DNA of 64,000 nt from Liquidambar formosana (GCA_039720395.1 CM077834.1:1240001-1304000), one strand, 5' to 3'; shown: positions 21,658 through 33,484, counted from the first letter of the stretch. Translations and numbers: made by a program. Notes: generated from the letters alone by a model not told the origin.

Positions 21658-21785
21658 GGATTCTTTTTTCTTTTTCAATAATCTGTTGTTACTAGTGTTT
21701 TCATAACTAAAAAAACTTAGTAGCAACAGATTATATGAAAACACTAGCCAGTAGCAACAGATTATTGAAAATGAAAAAAGAATCC
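21658..21785. repeat. Inverted repeat downstream of gene D (diverged copy of 13624-13755)
   Basis: The arms match those of the gene C hairpin, with the left arm shortened by a 4-bp loss (CTAGTG instead of CTAGCTAGTG) and several mismatches. It starts about 53 bp beyond the gene D stop codon. Confidence 0.75.
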
Positions 21786-21837
21786 AAAATTTGCATCGTT
21801 CTCAGACATCGGGGTCATGATAATTGCCCAATTTCTA

Positions 21838-22639
21838 TCACATGATGGAGCAGCCAGTTGGGTTTGGATCATAAACAACTTGATGCATGGGGTACTGTGG
21901 ATACTGAATATAACTTGATGACCATTGTATGGGAGTTGGGTCGTCTTTTTCTTCTGCGTCTTTATCATCTTCCTCTGGCCCATCCTCTGGTTTCACTTCC
22001 TCTACGCTTATAATGCTCGCATAGCCAACTTTCTTCCTCAGCAACCTGGTCAAGTCAGCGGAGTCGACTCCTTCTCCGATAACCACCACTTGATCCTTTT
22101 CCTCCCCTTCTATTGCCACTGAAGTCACACCTGTTCCACAATTATACGAAATTCAAATTCAATGATGCTGTGGCCTTAGGCCTGGCTCCTAAGGCCCCGA
22201 CCACTTATTATGAAGTCACTGTGAAGAAGACAGTCATTTAAAATTTTAGCCTTAGACCCCCTTAGAAAGTGCCTCATTTACAATTTTAACCATAGGCCAC
22301 AATTTATATTGGGCCGCTCCGAAAATTCAGTCAACTCTATTGTCAATGATTATATTTCAAATAAAGAAGGCATTATCCTCATACCTTGTGCCACGGCAGC
22401 AAGCTTCATGGCCTTGGATCTGCATTTGTCGCAGTTCATATGCACTTTCATAACTATCTTTTGCTGCAATATGTTCATATATACGATATTAGCTCTAATA
22501 TCAAAAGACATTTATCTTGGAAAAGGCATGAAAAAGAACTTTCATAAAATGCTTGCTTACTGCCCCAGGCAAAAAAAAAAAAAAAGGGGGGGGGGGGGGG
22601 GGGGGGGGGGGAAGGGAAAGAGAGGGGGCTTACCTTCAT
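21838..22639 (-). CDS. Heavy metal-associated isoprenylated plant protein (HIPP), gene D, intact
   Basis: A 125-residue protein from three exons on the minus strand: exon 1 22634-22639 (ATGAAG), exon 2 22385-22463, exon 3 21838-22130, with introns of 170 and 254 bp bounded by GT..AG. Residues 3-70 form one HMA domain: KIVMKVHM strand, metal loop MNCDKC (residues 10-15), helix RSKAMKLAA, then VTSVAIEG and QVVVIGEG strands, helix DLTRLLRKKVG, and YASIISVEEV. An acidic Glu/Asp stretch and a Tyr/Pro-rich tail follow, ending CSIM, a CaaX box for farnesylation. Proteins of this family bind soft metals through CxxC and attach to membranes by the lipid; several act in metal homeostasis or are bound by pathogen effectors. 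The exact start was chosen because ATG-AAG precedes a good donor and is repeated in the paralogues. It is one of three copies here with an open frame. Confidence 0.9.
22571..22611. repeat. A15-G26 homopolymer junction in intron 1 of gene D
   Basis: Fifteen A followed by twenty-six G on the plus strand, i.e. a C26-T15 run in the gene D transcript. The matching intron of gene C has AAT-type simple sequence here. The exact length is doubtful, since such runs are hard to sequence. Confidence 0.8.
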
Positions 22640-22751
22640 GTTTTATATTGTAAAACAGATTAAGGGCAGATTTCGTTTGAGAATCTCTAATTCTCTATAT
22701 ATGGGCTGAAATGTGGAATATTTGATAATGGAGAGGAACATACTGGACGTG

Positions 22752-22759
22752 TTTATATA
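22752..22759 (-). promoter_or_regulatory. TATA box of gene D
   Basis: TATATAAA on the minus strand, 113 bp before the ATG. The surrounding words match the promoters of C, F, G and H. Confidence 0.65.
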
Positions 22760-22796
22760 TGGGAGCTTAACCGCTGGACACGGCTTAGTTAAGTTT

Positions 22797-22813
22797 TGGA
22801 TACGGGGTCCATG
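22797..22813 (-). promoter_or_regulatory. Conserved upstream box, mutated form in gene D
   Basis: The plus strand reads TGGATACGGGGTCCATG, where G and H have TGGATACGCGGTCCAT. One base change destroys the CGCG core. It lies 38 bp upstream of the TATA box. Confidence 0.55.
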
Positions 22814-22854
22814 CAAATTATTTTTGCATTTTGGGAGAACCCGCCCGGACCCAT

Positions 22855-23010
22855 TTTGGTGTGAATGTAAATATGTAATATATATTGGTAGGTGCAACTT
22901 TTGTCGTTTGATATCTTTCTGGATGATTAAGATTTGAGCATATATATAGTCTTACGTACGTGGTGCCTAGTCCAGTCTAATGATATATAATTTATCACAG
23001 TTAGCTGACT
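22855..23010. repeat. Promoter-distal repeat, copy 1 (pair with 23545-23705)
   Basis: About 155 bp starting 'ttggtgtgaatgtaaatatg' and running through 'tcttacgtacgtggtgcc' to 'tttatcacag' is repeated directly at 23545-23705, with a 530-bp segment between. Gene C has one copy. The repeat contains an ACGTGG (ABRE-like) word. Confidence 0.75.
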
Positions 23011-23014
23011 TGAC

Positions 23015-23500
23015 TTGGAATTTTTCTACAAAGGCCTTTTCTCCTCTTTTGATATTTTTTCTATTAAGAGGGGAAAAAAAAAAGTAATCTCTCTCAGCAT
23101 CAAGGAGAATTTAGAAGTCATCTCTCTCAGCATCAAGGAGAATTTAGGAACCTCACAACCAAGCTATTGCCGGCCACAAGGAAAGGGCCCCTACTGGCTA
23201 TTAAGTATCGTCACGCAATACCAGGGTAAGATGGTGTTCTGGTGTTGAAATCCTTCCAATGTAATGAAAAAATAAAAATAAAAAATTGAAATTATTGTCA
23301 CGCAATGTTCAAAGGGTCGACTAGTTTGCTTCATTTATGATTTTAACCATTGGCCAATTAATTGACTTAAATCACCATAATTCCGTATATATCTCAACAA
23401 ATTAAAACAAGACCGAATACTTCTTGTTCAAGTAGATCTTATGCAAGAATACATGGCGTTTTCCCTTTCAAAACTTAGATTCTGAAATGGACTCTAAATG
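23015..23500. other. Inserted segment with orphan HIPP 3' flank (pair with 32325-32690)
   Basis: The sequence 'tagtttgcttcatttatgatttt' and the following 90 bp match the downstream flanks of genes G and H, but no HIPP exon follows. It is most simply the remains of a lost gene copy. The same segment is found at 32325-32690. Confidence 0.6.
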
Positions 23501-24948
23501 TATTGTCGATTTCCAAATTTCTACATCATTGAGAATTTTTGAATTTTGGTGTGAATGTAAATATGTAATAAATAATGGTAGGTGCAACTTTTGTCAGTCG
23601 ATATCTTTCTGGATGATTAAGATTTGAGCATAGTCTTACGTACGTGGTGCCTAACTCCACTCTAATGATATATAATAATTTATCACAGTGGGCTGACTTG
23701 ACTTGAAAACATCAACGGGACAAAACAAAGAAACCGGTTAACTAGAACACCACAACCCACAGCCCACAGCCATTCTATGTTTCATGGACTGCTAGGAGCA
23801 TTGTGAAGTATGGTTTTTGGTCTTGTGTCTCCACTGAATGCAAGTATTTTCCTTCCCTTGATTACAAAGGACTCAACCACCCCAAATACCAATAGGGCTA
23901 GCTCATTGGTGTTTGTAGACAATTATTTGTCTCTTTCAGCTATCCAACTTCCCAAATTGTCATTAAACAATTATAGATATTTTATATAGTATTTTTTCTT
24001 TAAAAAAATTCATCATCTTAAATGAGAAATTCATGAGAATGATGATCGTCAGCACAAAAGAGAATATAAATTCAAAATAAAGGCATTTTTATGAATTTTT
24101 AAAAATCAATCTCATAACATCAATTATGATGATGACTTCAATTTTTTAAATAGTTTCATTCAAAATAATAGAATTATGTTTTCAACACTACATAAAATAC
24201 ACTATAATTATTTGATTTTCATTGTAACTATCAAATGGAGCCTCATCAACAGGGTAAACAGACCCATGGGTGGTTTCAAGAAAATTGATGGAAGGTGCAT
24301 TTTTTTTTTTTCCCCTTTTTTTTTTTTTTTTTTTTTTTGGCCGTTTTGGTTAGAAAACAATTAAGGTGCCTTCAAGGCACCTCAACATTCGATTGTTGGT
24401 CTTGGTCTTGTTAGTGACGTAATGGGTGGCCTCATGGTCTCATCTTGATGACCTCTTTTTTCCTGCAGTCATTTTCCTTGCTAGCTGCTTGTTCTTTTCT
24501 TTTTATTTATTTATTTTTAATTTTTATTTATTTTAGTGTATTTTATTTTTCGGCAACCAACATTCACTTTCCTCATGTGATGAAAATAATGGCTGTTCAA
24601 CCACAAAGTTTAGTTCCATGGACGCTCCTCCTAAATTAGTCCCTACGCGCAGATTTTTCTTGGCTGACATCTTAAGTGGATGGTTCTTTGAATTACTAGT
24701 GTTCATGTTATTCAAGTGGTCTTTTGGTGTTTTTGGGTCTTGATCTTTGATTTCTGGTTTGCTCCTTGGCTGTTTTCTCTCTTTTTATTTATGATAATTA
24801 TTGAAGTTCTTTCCTTCCACCAACTTTTTTTTTAAAAAAAATAATCATAGTTATACCTTTAATTTTATAATAAGTCACGATTTTAATCCAAATAGGATGA
24901 AGGTCCTTTATTGCATTATGCTTTTAGTCACATAGAATTTGTAGACAC

Positions 24949-24949
<1 letters not shown>

Positions 24950-24992
<43 letters not shown>
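24950..24992. repeat. (AT)n microsatellite, expanded only in unit 2
   Basis: About 21 AT units sit where the three sister blocks have only 'aaatatatg' between 'gtagacac' and 'ttc'. Confidence 0.95.
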
Positions 24993-24995
<3 letters not shown>

Positions 24996-25494
24996 CAACA
25001 AGTCGGTCTCAAATACTGCCTCCTTTGAATCGGCGGTGGTGTTCATTTTATACCTTTGTAGTTTGCAAAAGTAAAAACAAATTAAAAGGTTTTTAGTACA
25101 AGTGTAGCACGCGGTAATCCCAATTACTGCACATGTGTTATGTGAAGGAATTTAGGAATATGTAAGAAAAAGATTGCGGATCGCGTACGTCTTCCTCCTT
25201 GACAGTCATCCCTCTTGTGTAGTGCCGTAGTGGGTTTATTATTTAAATCAATATTGGATCCATTAACTACTACAAAAGCAAGAACAAAAAAAATATTGAC
25301 AACAATCGCATGTTTGGAGTTTTCTGCAAATTATCCTCCTTTCATTATTTTTCTTCTTTGTTTTTTTAAATAAAAAAGGGCACATCTCTCTCTCTCCTTT
25401 TTTTTATTTTTTATTTTTTTATTTTAGTAAGTGACCATCTCTCTCACTTGTGGGGTAATTCTATTGTACCCACAAGGTTTTTAAGTTATTATGC

Positions 25495-25660
25495 TCACTT
25501 ATTATTTGAATTGGCTCACTTATCATTTGAAGTAATTCAAAATAGCCCACTTACTATTTAAAATAACCCATTTACCATTTAGTAACCACTTATTATTTGA
25601 AGTGATTAACTTACAATTTTAACTGACCCATTTATTATTTGAAGTGATTAACTTAAAATT
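25495..25660. repeat. Degenerate ~20-bp tandem array, copy 2
   Basis: Repeated words of the type 'cttatcatttgaagtaatt', the same family as at 17920, 29480 and 40305. Confidence 0.65.
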
Positions 25661-25734
25661 TCAATTACAATGGTGGAGAAAGGTTTTTCAAGAAACCATA
25701 TGATTTGTGGTTCTCTAGTTTTGCCAATACGCGC

Positions 25735-27545
25735 AAACCTTCACTTGTTCTTTTTGTAGATACTTTTAAACTTTAAAGGGTCTTTTTTACTTTTCTTATA
25801 TATGTCTTATGTACTTGGGCTTAACCTTTTTTAATATATCTCCACTTCATCATAAAAAAATAAAATAAAAATAAAATAAAAATAAAAAAATAAAAAAGGA
25901 GAAGAAAAGAAACCATATGAGAAACGTACCCACGCATGACATGTATTAAAGGCCAAATCTTTGATTGCTAAAAAAAATGAGTTGTAAAACAAAATAAAAT
26001 AAAAATTCATGAGGGTCAGCCAACTCCCCTGGTCCATGTCCCCCTACCTATGGTAGGGTAGGTCATAGGTGGGATGTGGATAATCTGGGCTCCAGGGTAC
26101 GGTTGAAGTCCCTCCAACGGGATCTGCTAGTTCGCTTCATTTACGATTATATACAACCTTTGGCCCAATAATTGGCTTAAGACCACTATAATTAATTCTG
26201 CATATTTCTATGATGGAAACACTAGGAGCGGCAATCTCAATGTTTCCGTTCCAAAATGTCATTTGGAATATTAGAGCTAATATAGTTCGGTATGCATCTT
26301 TAACATATTGCAGCAAAAGATTGTCATGAATTGAAGGTGCATACGAACTGCGACAAATACGTACCGATCCGAGGCCATGAAGCATGCCACTGTGGCATAT
26401 GGTATGCTTCAAATTTTTACTTCATGTATAATTTATTTTTGAGAACTATGGTTAAGAGGATAAATGGCTTGTTTATTTGATATAATTAGTAAAATCCGAG
26501 GTGGTTGAATTTGAGTTTCTTATAATTTTGGAACAGGTGTGACCTCGGTGGCAATAGAAGGGGCAGAAAACGATCGAGTGATGGTGATTGGAGATGGCCG
26601 GTGTCGATTCCACTAACGTGACTAGGTTGATGAGAAAAAAGGTTGGCTATGCGACCATTGTAAGCGTGGAAGTTGTGAAAGGAAAAGATGAGCCAGAGGA
26701 AGAAGAAAAAGACCGAACTCCAATACAATAGTCATCATGTTATCTTCAATATCCACAATATCCCTCATTCCCTTGTATGAAATGGTTTAGGATCCAAAAC
26801 TGACTGGCTGCTCCATCATGTGATAGAGATTTGGCAACCAATCATCATAGCAGTAGTACTGCTTAATGACCAACCATGCAGGTCATGCGCCATGACCCAT
26901 TCCCTAATGGAGCCATGGCATTCAGGGGCGGGTAATGAAGCATTTTCCTTATCATGACCTCGATTTGTGACATTGATGTAAGGGGGGAAAAATGTTTTGG
27001 GGCCTAACCTATGCATTGGGGTAGGAAATGTTATATATATTTGATTTAAAATTAATTTATTATTACTTATAATTTATAATTCTATTTATTCTATTTGGTT
27101 AATGTAGGGGTAATCTACATATGACCTTTTATTCATTTTTTTTATGTTTCTTTATGGTAGTGAGTAAGTGGGTATAGGTTACTCTCACCCGACTACTTTA
27201 CCACACAATTAATATTGGAGGTTATACTTTTTATTATTTATATATGTATGTTATGTATGGAGATGTAGATGTACGTATGTTGTAGAAAGATTTGTAGATG
27301 CTGAAATTTTCAGCACCTATATATCCATGTTTGTTGTACATTTTGAGTTCTTTTTATATTTTTTTATGAATTATAATTTGAGCATTTGGAGCATACGAGC
27401 TAGTAATTCGAGATTCGTGGGAAATCTTATCTGCACACAAGGCTACCCAGAGGATTATTGTATCTTGGGAGAGAAATGTCATGCAAACCCAGTGTAGATA
27501 GGGGCGTATTTTTTTTAAGGATAGCACTTTGCAGCGTGCCTTGAT
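25735..27545. repeat. Duplicated block carrying HIPP pseudogene B (pair with 6607-8330)
   Basis: Matches the pseudogene A block over its whole length, joined on the left to unit 2 and on the right, at about 27545, to a third copy of the C/D upstream region. Confidence 0.85.
26314..26823 (+). pseudogene. HIPP-type HMA gene, pseudogene B
   Basis: The duplicate of pseudogene A: exon 2 26314-26401 and exon 3 26537-26823, exon 1 missing. It shares with A the 5-bp insertion that stops the frame after QKIVM, the TAC in place of the second Cys codon, the 4-bp insertion after VIGD and the TAG near the end. It adds lesions of its own: four more bases inserted just after the CDKY codons, and TAG for the conserved Trp codon in the 'PIQWSS' segment. 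It keeps nine bases of the tail that A has lost. The CSIM codons remain. Not expected to be functional. Confidence 0.9.
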
Positions 27546-28064
27546 CTTGATAGTTTTTGGTCTTATGTACGTGTCCACTGAATGCAAGTATTTTCCTTCC
27601 CTTAATTACAAAGGACTCAAGCACCCCAAATACCAATAAGGCTAGCTCATTGGTGTTTGTAAACAATTATTTGTCTCTTTTTGCTATCCAACTTCTCAGA
27701 TTGTCATTAAACAATTATAGATATTTTATGTAGTATTTTTTAAAAAAATTCATCACATTAAATGAGAAAATTCATGAGAATGATGATCGTCAGCACAAAA
27801 GAAAATATAAATTCAAAATAGAGGCTGGGCATTTTTATGAATTTTTAAAAATCAATCTCATAACATCAATTATGATAATGACTTTAATTTTTTAAATAAT
27901 CTTATTCAAGATAATAAATTGTATTTTCAACACTGCATAAAATACACTATAATTATTTAATTTTCATTATGACTATCAAGTGGACCCTAAATCAACAGCT
28001 TAACAGACCCATGGGTGGTTTCAAGAAAACTGATGGAAGTTGCCCCTCTTTTTCCGTTCTTCTT

Positions 28065-28100
<36 letters not shown>

Positions 28101-28511
28101 CCTTTTGGTTAGAAAACAATTAAGGTGCCTTCAAGGCATCTCAACGTTCAATTGTCTTGGGTCTTGGTCTTGTTAGTGACGTAATGGGTGGCCTCATGGT
28201 CTCATCTTGATGACCTCTTTTTTCCTGCAGTCATTTTCCTTGCTAGCTGCTTGTTCTTATTTATTTTTTTTTATTTTAGTGTATTTTATTTTTCGGCAAC
28301 CAACATTCACTTTCCATAGGTCATGAAAATAATGGCTGTTCAACCACAAGTTTGGTCCCATAAACGCTCCTTCTAAATCAGTTCCTACGCGCAGATTCTT
28401 CTTGGCTGACATCTTAAGTGGGCAGTTCTTTGAATTAGTGGTGTTTTAGGGTCTTGATCTTTGATTTCTGGGTTGCTCCTTTGTCGTTTTCTCTCTTTTT
28501 ATTTATGATAA

Positions 28512-28792
28512 CTAGATATAGCACACGTACGTGCACATGAATATTTTTAAATAATATTAGTTATGCAAAATAATAAATACATAGGAAAAAGAATTCAAGT
28601 AAGAATTTAATTTTAATTTGTTAAGAATTTGAGTTAAAATCTAACTTTTATTTGTTACCAAATGATAAGAACGTTTATTATGTATTTCAATTAAATGAAT
28701 GGTAGATATGTATATTTTTTTAAATTTAAAATAAAGGTATATTAGTCGTTCAAAAGTTTTTCTAAAATTCAGCGTTTTATAGGTAATATAGA
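28512..28792 (-). mobile_element. Non-autonomous Helitron, 281 bp, with empty sites
   Basis: Read on the minus strand it begins TCTATATTACC and ends with a GCACGTACGTGTGC hairpin word followed by ATATCTAG, i.e. TC..CTAG ends with a 3' stem near the terminus. It is inserted between A and T without target duplication. The sister blocks have the uninterrupted host site 'gataattaat' (for example 16970, 24793, 39594). These are the hallmarks of a Helitron. A longer relative is at 43939-44716. Confidence 0.8.
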
Positions 28793-29479
28793 TTAATAAA
28801 GTTCTTTCCTTTTGCTATTTTTTTTTTAAAAATAATCATGGTTATACCTTTAATTTTATAATAAGTCAAGATTTTAATCCAAATAGAACGACGATCCTTT
28901 ATTGCATTATGTATGCTTTTTGTCACATAGAATTTTGTAGACACATAAATATATGTTCGATCGACAAGTAGGTCTCAAATACTACCCACTTTGAATTGGT
29001 AGTGGTGTTCATGCTATACCTCTGTAGGTTGCAAAAGTAAAAACAAATAAAAAGGTTTTTAGTACAAGTTTAGGACGCGCTAATCCCAATTAATGTACAT
29101 GTGTCATGTGAAGGAATTTAGGAATATTTAAGAAAAGGACTGCGGATCGCGCAAGTCTTCCACCTTGACAATCATCCCTGTTATGTAGTACTGTAGTGGG
29201 TTTATTATTTAAATCAATATTGGATCGTTAACTTCTGCACAACCAAGAAGTCAACCATAAAAAAAATATTGCCCAACGATCGCCGGTTTGGAGTTTTCTG
29301 CAAATTATCCTCCTTTCAGTATTTATTTTATTTTATTTTTTTTTAATAATAAAGAAGGGCCCATCTCCCTCTTTCTCTCTCTCTCTCTTTTTTTTTTTGG
29401 GGGGTAAGTAACCATCTCTTTCTCATATGTGTGGGGTAATTTTAAAAAATCCATAAGGTTTTTAAGATACCATACTGCT

Positions 29480-29850
29480 TATTATTTAAAGTGACTCACT
29501 TATCACTTAAATTAATTCAAAATGATCCATTTACTATTTGAAATGATTTATTTATCATTTAGTAACCACTTACCATTTGAAGTGATTCTTACAATTTCAA
29601 TTAACCCATTTATGATTTGAAGTGATTAACTTATAATTTCAAGTAGCCTTATGAGTATGATACTTAATTTTTTACTAGGATATCATAGAATTGGCCATTT
29701 AAAGTTATCCAAAATGACTCACTTATTATTTGAAATGATCTATTTATCATTTAGTGACTATTTACCATTTGAAGTGATTAACTTACAAGTTCAAGTGAGT
29801 TACTTATCATTTGAAATAATCAACTTACCATTTCAAGTAGCCTTATGAGT
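29480..29850. repeat. Degenerate ~20-bp tandem array, copy 3, longest
   Basis: About 370 bp of 'cttatcatttgaagtga'-type words. An internal segment ('agtagccttatgagta' to 'gctagg') occurs twice, so the array has expanded here relative to its sisters. Confidence 0.65.
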
Positions 29851-30687
29851 ATCGCACCCAATTTTTTTGCTAGGGTACTATAGAATTGGCCACCCGTGTG
29901 TATATCATGGCCCATATATTTGACGCCTTCTATTTGTGCCAGACCATGTACGTATTTCTTGGTCTTACGTAGTTCCAACTCTACGAGATCGTCTCCTACT
30001 AATATGGTTGACTTGAGAGACTCGGAATGTACTAGACTTTAATTGAGCCGGTTAAAAAGGGTGCTCACCATGCTTGCACATGGACGTACTACCACAAGGC
30101 CACACCTAGCTAATAGTCTTACAACATTACGAACGTCCACTGTGCTTCATTAATTGCTACATCCATGCATGCATGCTTAGCCATAGGAGCTCCCACAAAT
30201 AAAATTACCAAGCTATTTACGGCCAGAGGAAAACAGCCCCCACTATCGACATGCCATGCAATTGCATTTATCAGCAGCCCTTATCATCTAATGGTACCAA
30301 AAAACCAAGTGAAGTCAGAAAATTAGCCAAACTTTGATTGATCTTTATGTTTTCATCCTAATCCTAATTCAAAATGTCAGAGATATCAATTCTATGCAAT
30401 TTTTTGCTATTTGTTTCCTACTTCACAAAGGAACCTTACGTGCGGTCTTTTTGGTCATGTTAGGGACGTTAAAGGGAAGCTTCTAGATATCGAGTCATCT
30501 TTGATTAGTCTTTATGCATTCCCCCAGCAATCATTGTCCTCGCTTCCTTTTTGTCTTTTTCCTCCTCCCTATAATTATGATAAATTTTTTCGTTGAGTAC
30601 CCAAAAACAAATTAAAACCACTATGGAAGCTAGAAGTCCACCATCGCGTGTTTGGAATTTTTCTTCAAAAGCTTTTTCTCCTCTTTT

Positions 30688-32317
30688 GAACTTTTTTTTT
30701 TTTTATTTAGTTGGTAGAAGAAAACATGTTAACACCAACGTAGATTGGATTTACCGATAACATTTTTTTAAAGAATATTTAAAAATTTAATTACCTTTAA
30801 TTATGTGACCTAAATTAGCTAAAAACAACAGTTTGATTTCCTTTTCTATAAACATAATTTATTCTAACTTCCATATTATATTCTAAAATAATTTTCATAC
30901 AATCATTTAAAATACTATAAATCTTTTAAGGGTAACTTCATGACTTAATAATACTATTAATGATAATACTAGTATCCCCTTCTAAATAAATTCTTTTAAT
31001 TCCATTTCCTTATGCAAGAAGAAAATCATTCCGAAATGCAATCGTTTTCATTTTAGGTACTGTTGTATCATCATCAAACCAAACGGATTGCATGATAATA
31101 AGCTTACCATAACCATATTTAATAATAGGACCAACTGCTCCTTTTTTATTTTTAATTGAACCATCAAAGTTCAATTTGAACCATCTGGGGAAATTCAATG
31201 AATAAATCTTGTATTTTTCTTTTTTTTCTTTTGCATCCTATTTATAAAGCTAGTAGATTGAAGGTTAGTATTATCCCAAGCGAAATAAGAAAAAAGTTTT
31301 GTTGCTCTTTCAATAACTAAAAATTTATTAAAAGTATCATTTATAAAAATAACATTATTTCTAGCACACCAAATTCGTCAAAGTAAGTTTATTATTCTTT
31401 CCATTGTCTTACTCATACTTTTCTCATTCTTACTATTTTTTTTTCTGAATATTTCCCACCCAATCGACTATATTATCTACATTCTCATTAGGAATAGGAT
31501 AGGTTCCTTCCACAGTTCTCCAAACATCTCTAAAATATCTACAATTCATAAATATATGATTTTGATATTCAATTTCTTCATTACATAAGGGGCAATGAAA
31601 ATCAATATTAAAACCTCTATCATGAAGAGTTTTTCTCACAGGGAGCTTACCATGCATGAATAACCAAATGAAACTTCTAATTTTAGGTGCACATTTTAAC
31701 TTATAAATCCAACTTATATTGCATCTATACAAAATTGAGAATTTTCTTTTGCGTATAATGTTTTTATGAAGTCAAGTAGCTGTTTTTACTGAAAAAATAT
31801 TGTTTGAAGCAGGACCCCATCTAATCTTATCTGGAGAATCATTAACAAGTATAGGATAGTTGAAAAATTTTTTGGCAATGTTCGCATCCACTACATTAAT
31901 TTTACACAATCCCAAGATTTGTCTGGGCAAATGACATCAGTCACCTTTAGATTCCAATCTAAATCCCTAAGTTTGTTTCTAGGATCCATGTCAAAAATAG
32001 TTTTATCAAAGAACCATTTGTCAACCCAAAAATGAATATCTTTTCCATTACCTAAAGACCACCTTATACCATTACAAACAAGATCACGACCTTTAAGAAT
32101 ATTCTCCCAACTCCATGAGTTTTGACTCTTTGGTTAAAATTGAAAGAAATTATCATTTTTAAGATATTTAATTGTCATCAACTTGACCCAATAATTATCT
32201 CTATCAAATAAAATACACCATGCTAGCTTAGCCATGCAAACAAAATTCACATCAGAAGTATTACGAATGCCCAATCCTCCCTCTCTTTTTGGGGTACAAA
32301 TTTTATCAGAGGGTAAA
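30688..32317 (-). mobile_element. 5'-truncated, decayed LINE retrotransposon
   Basis: Three separated minus-strand frames give, in order, the end of a reverse transcriptase region (32134-32328, with CTPKREGGLGIRNTSDVN), a zf-RVT zinc-binding domain (31433-31732, with WIYKLKCAPKIRSFIW and CPLCNEEIEYQNHIFMNC) and an RNase H start (31010-31198, with WFKLNFDGSIKNKKGAVG). This is the 3' half of a plant L1-type LINE. A T-run at about 30691-30704 is the poly-A tail on the other strand. The empty site is visible at about 23030-23100, where the flanks are joined. Frames are broken by stops and shifts, so it is inactive. Confidence 0.8.
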
Positions 32318-32324
32318 AAAAAAT

Positions 32325-33040
32325 TCATCTCTCATAGCATCAAGGAGAATTTAGGAGCCTCACAACCAAGTTACTGCACGCAATACCACTAGTCCTTGTG
32401 GTCTAATAGTACCAGGGTAAGATGGGGTGTTGGTGGTCTGGTGTTGAAATCCTTCCAATGTAATGAAAAAGAAAAAATAAAAATAAAAATAAAAAATTGA
32501 AATTATTGTTATGCAATGTTCAAAGGATCGACTAGTTTGCTTCATTTATGATTTTAACCATTGGCCAATTAATTGACCTAAATCACCATAATTCTGTATA
32601 TATCTCAACAAATTAAAACAAGACCGAATACTTCTTGTTCAAGTAGATCTTATGCAAGAGTACACAGTATTTTCCCCTTCAAAATGCCGTGTATTATGGT
32701 TTTTGGTCTGCTAGGAACATTGTGAAGTATGGTTTTTGGTCTTGTGTTTCGACCTAATGGAAGTATTTTCCTTCCCTTGATTACAAAGGACACAACCACC
32801 CCAAATACCAATAAGGCTTGTCTCTTTCTGCTATCCAACTTCTCAAATTGTCATTAAACAATTATAAATATTTTATATAGTACTATTAAAAAAAAAAATT
32901 CATCGTCTTAAATGAGAAAATTCATAAGAATGATGATCGTCAGCACAAAAGACAATATTAATTCAAAATAGAGGCATTTTTATGAATTTTTAAAAATCAA
33001 TCTCATAACATCAATTATGATGATGACTTTAATTTTTTAA
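32325..33040. repeat. Orphan HIPP 3' flank and start of the fourth upstream block
   Basis: 32325-32690 matches 23087-23480, including the HIPP-type 3' flank at 32535 without any gene. 32697-33031 matches the 'atggtttttggtcttgtg' block of the other units, and is then interrupted by the Mutator-like element. Confidence 0.7.
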
Positions 33041-33484
33041 GGGGGATTTAGCCATTAGTCAATAAACTATATCTTATTTAGCAATTAGTCATTTAACTTT
33101 TTTCTTAATTCAATAAGTCCATTTTTATCATTATTGACCAAAATATCCGCATTTTTCTTTTTTCCTCGCTCTCCACCTACCCCTCTTCATCTTTAACCCC
33201 AAACCAAGACCCCCTCACCCCTGACAGTGCGTGACAACCTTAAAGAAGAGAAGACGATGCCAACTGACGAGTCCACCCAGCCAACTGACGAGTCCACCCA
33301 GACAACGACGACTCCGCTGTGCCGATCCCGTCTTGGAGAAGCTAGTCTAATCTGTAAGCCCCTCCAATTGCTCGCCGCAAGAACCCAATTGAAATAGAAC
33401 TCTTACCCACAGAAGATTTAGGGACGTCCTCATCTTAGGCATGGGTTCCTCCCTAGCCAAAGAATTGAAGGCGGATTGAGATAG

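Larger units (their letters stand above)
20905..25680. repeat. Duplicated unit 2 (gene D and upstream region; pair with unit 1)
   Basis: Collinear with 9100-18060 but without unit 1's four insertions. It carries the empty sites for the Harbinger-like element (21592-21596), the foldback MITE (about 20930), the LINE-type insertion (about 23930) and the hAT-like MITE (about 25110). It has its own expansions: an A15-G26 run at 22571 and an AT microsatellite at 24950. Confidence 0.85.
27545..30680. repeat. Third copy of the C/D upstream block
   Basis: It corresponds to 14900-18060 and 23800-25680 and continues further, through 29890-30600, which matches 40530-41100. It carries a Helitron (28512-28792) absent from the other copies. 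No gene is present. Confidence 0.8.
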
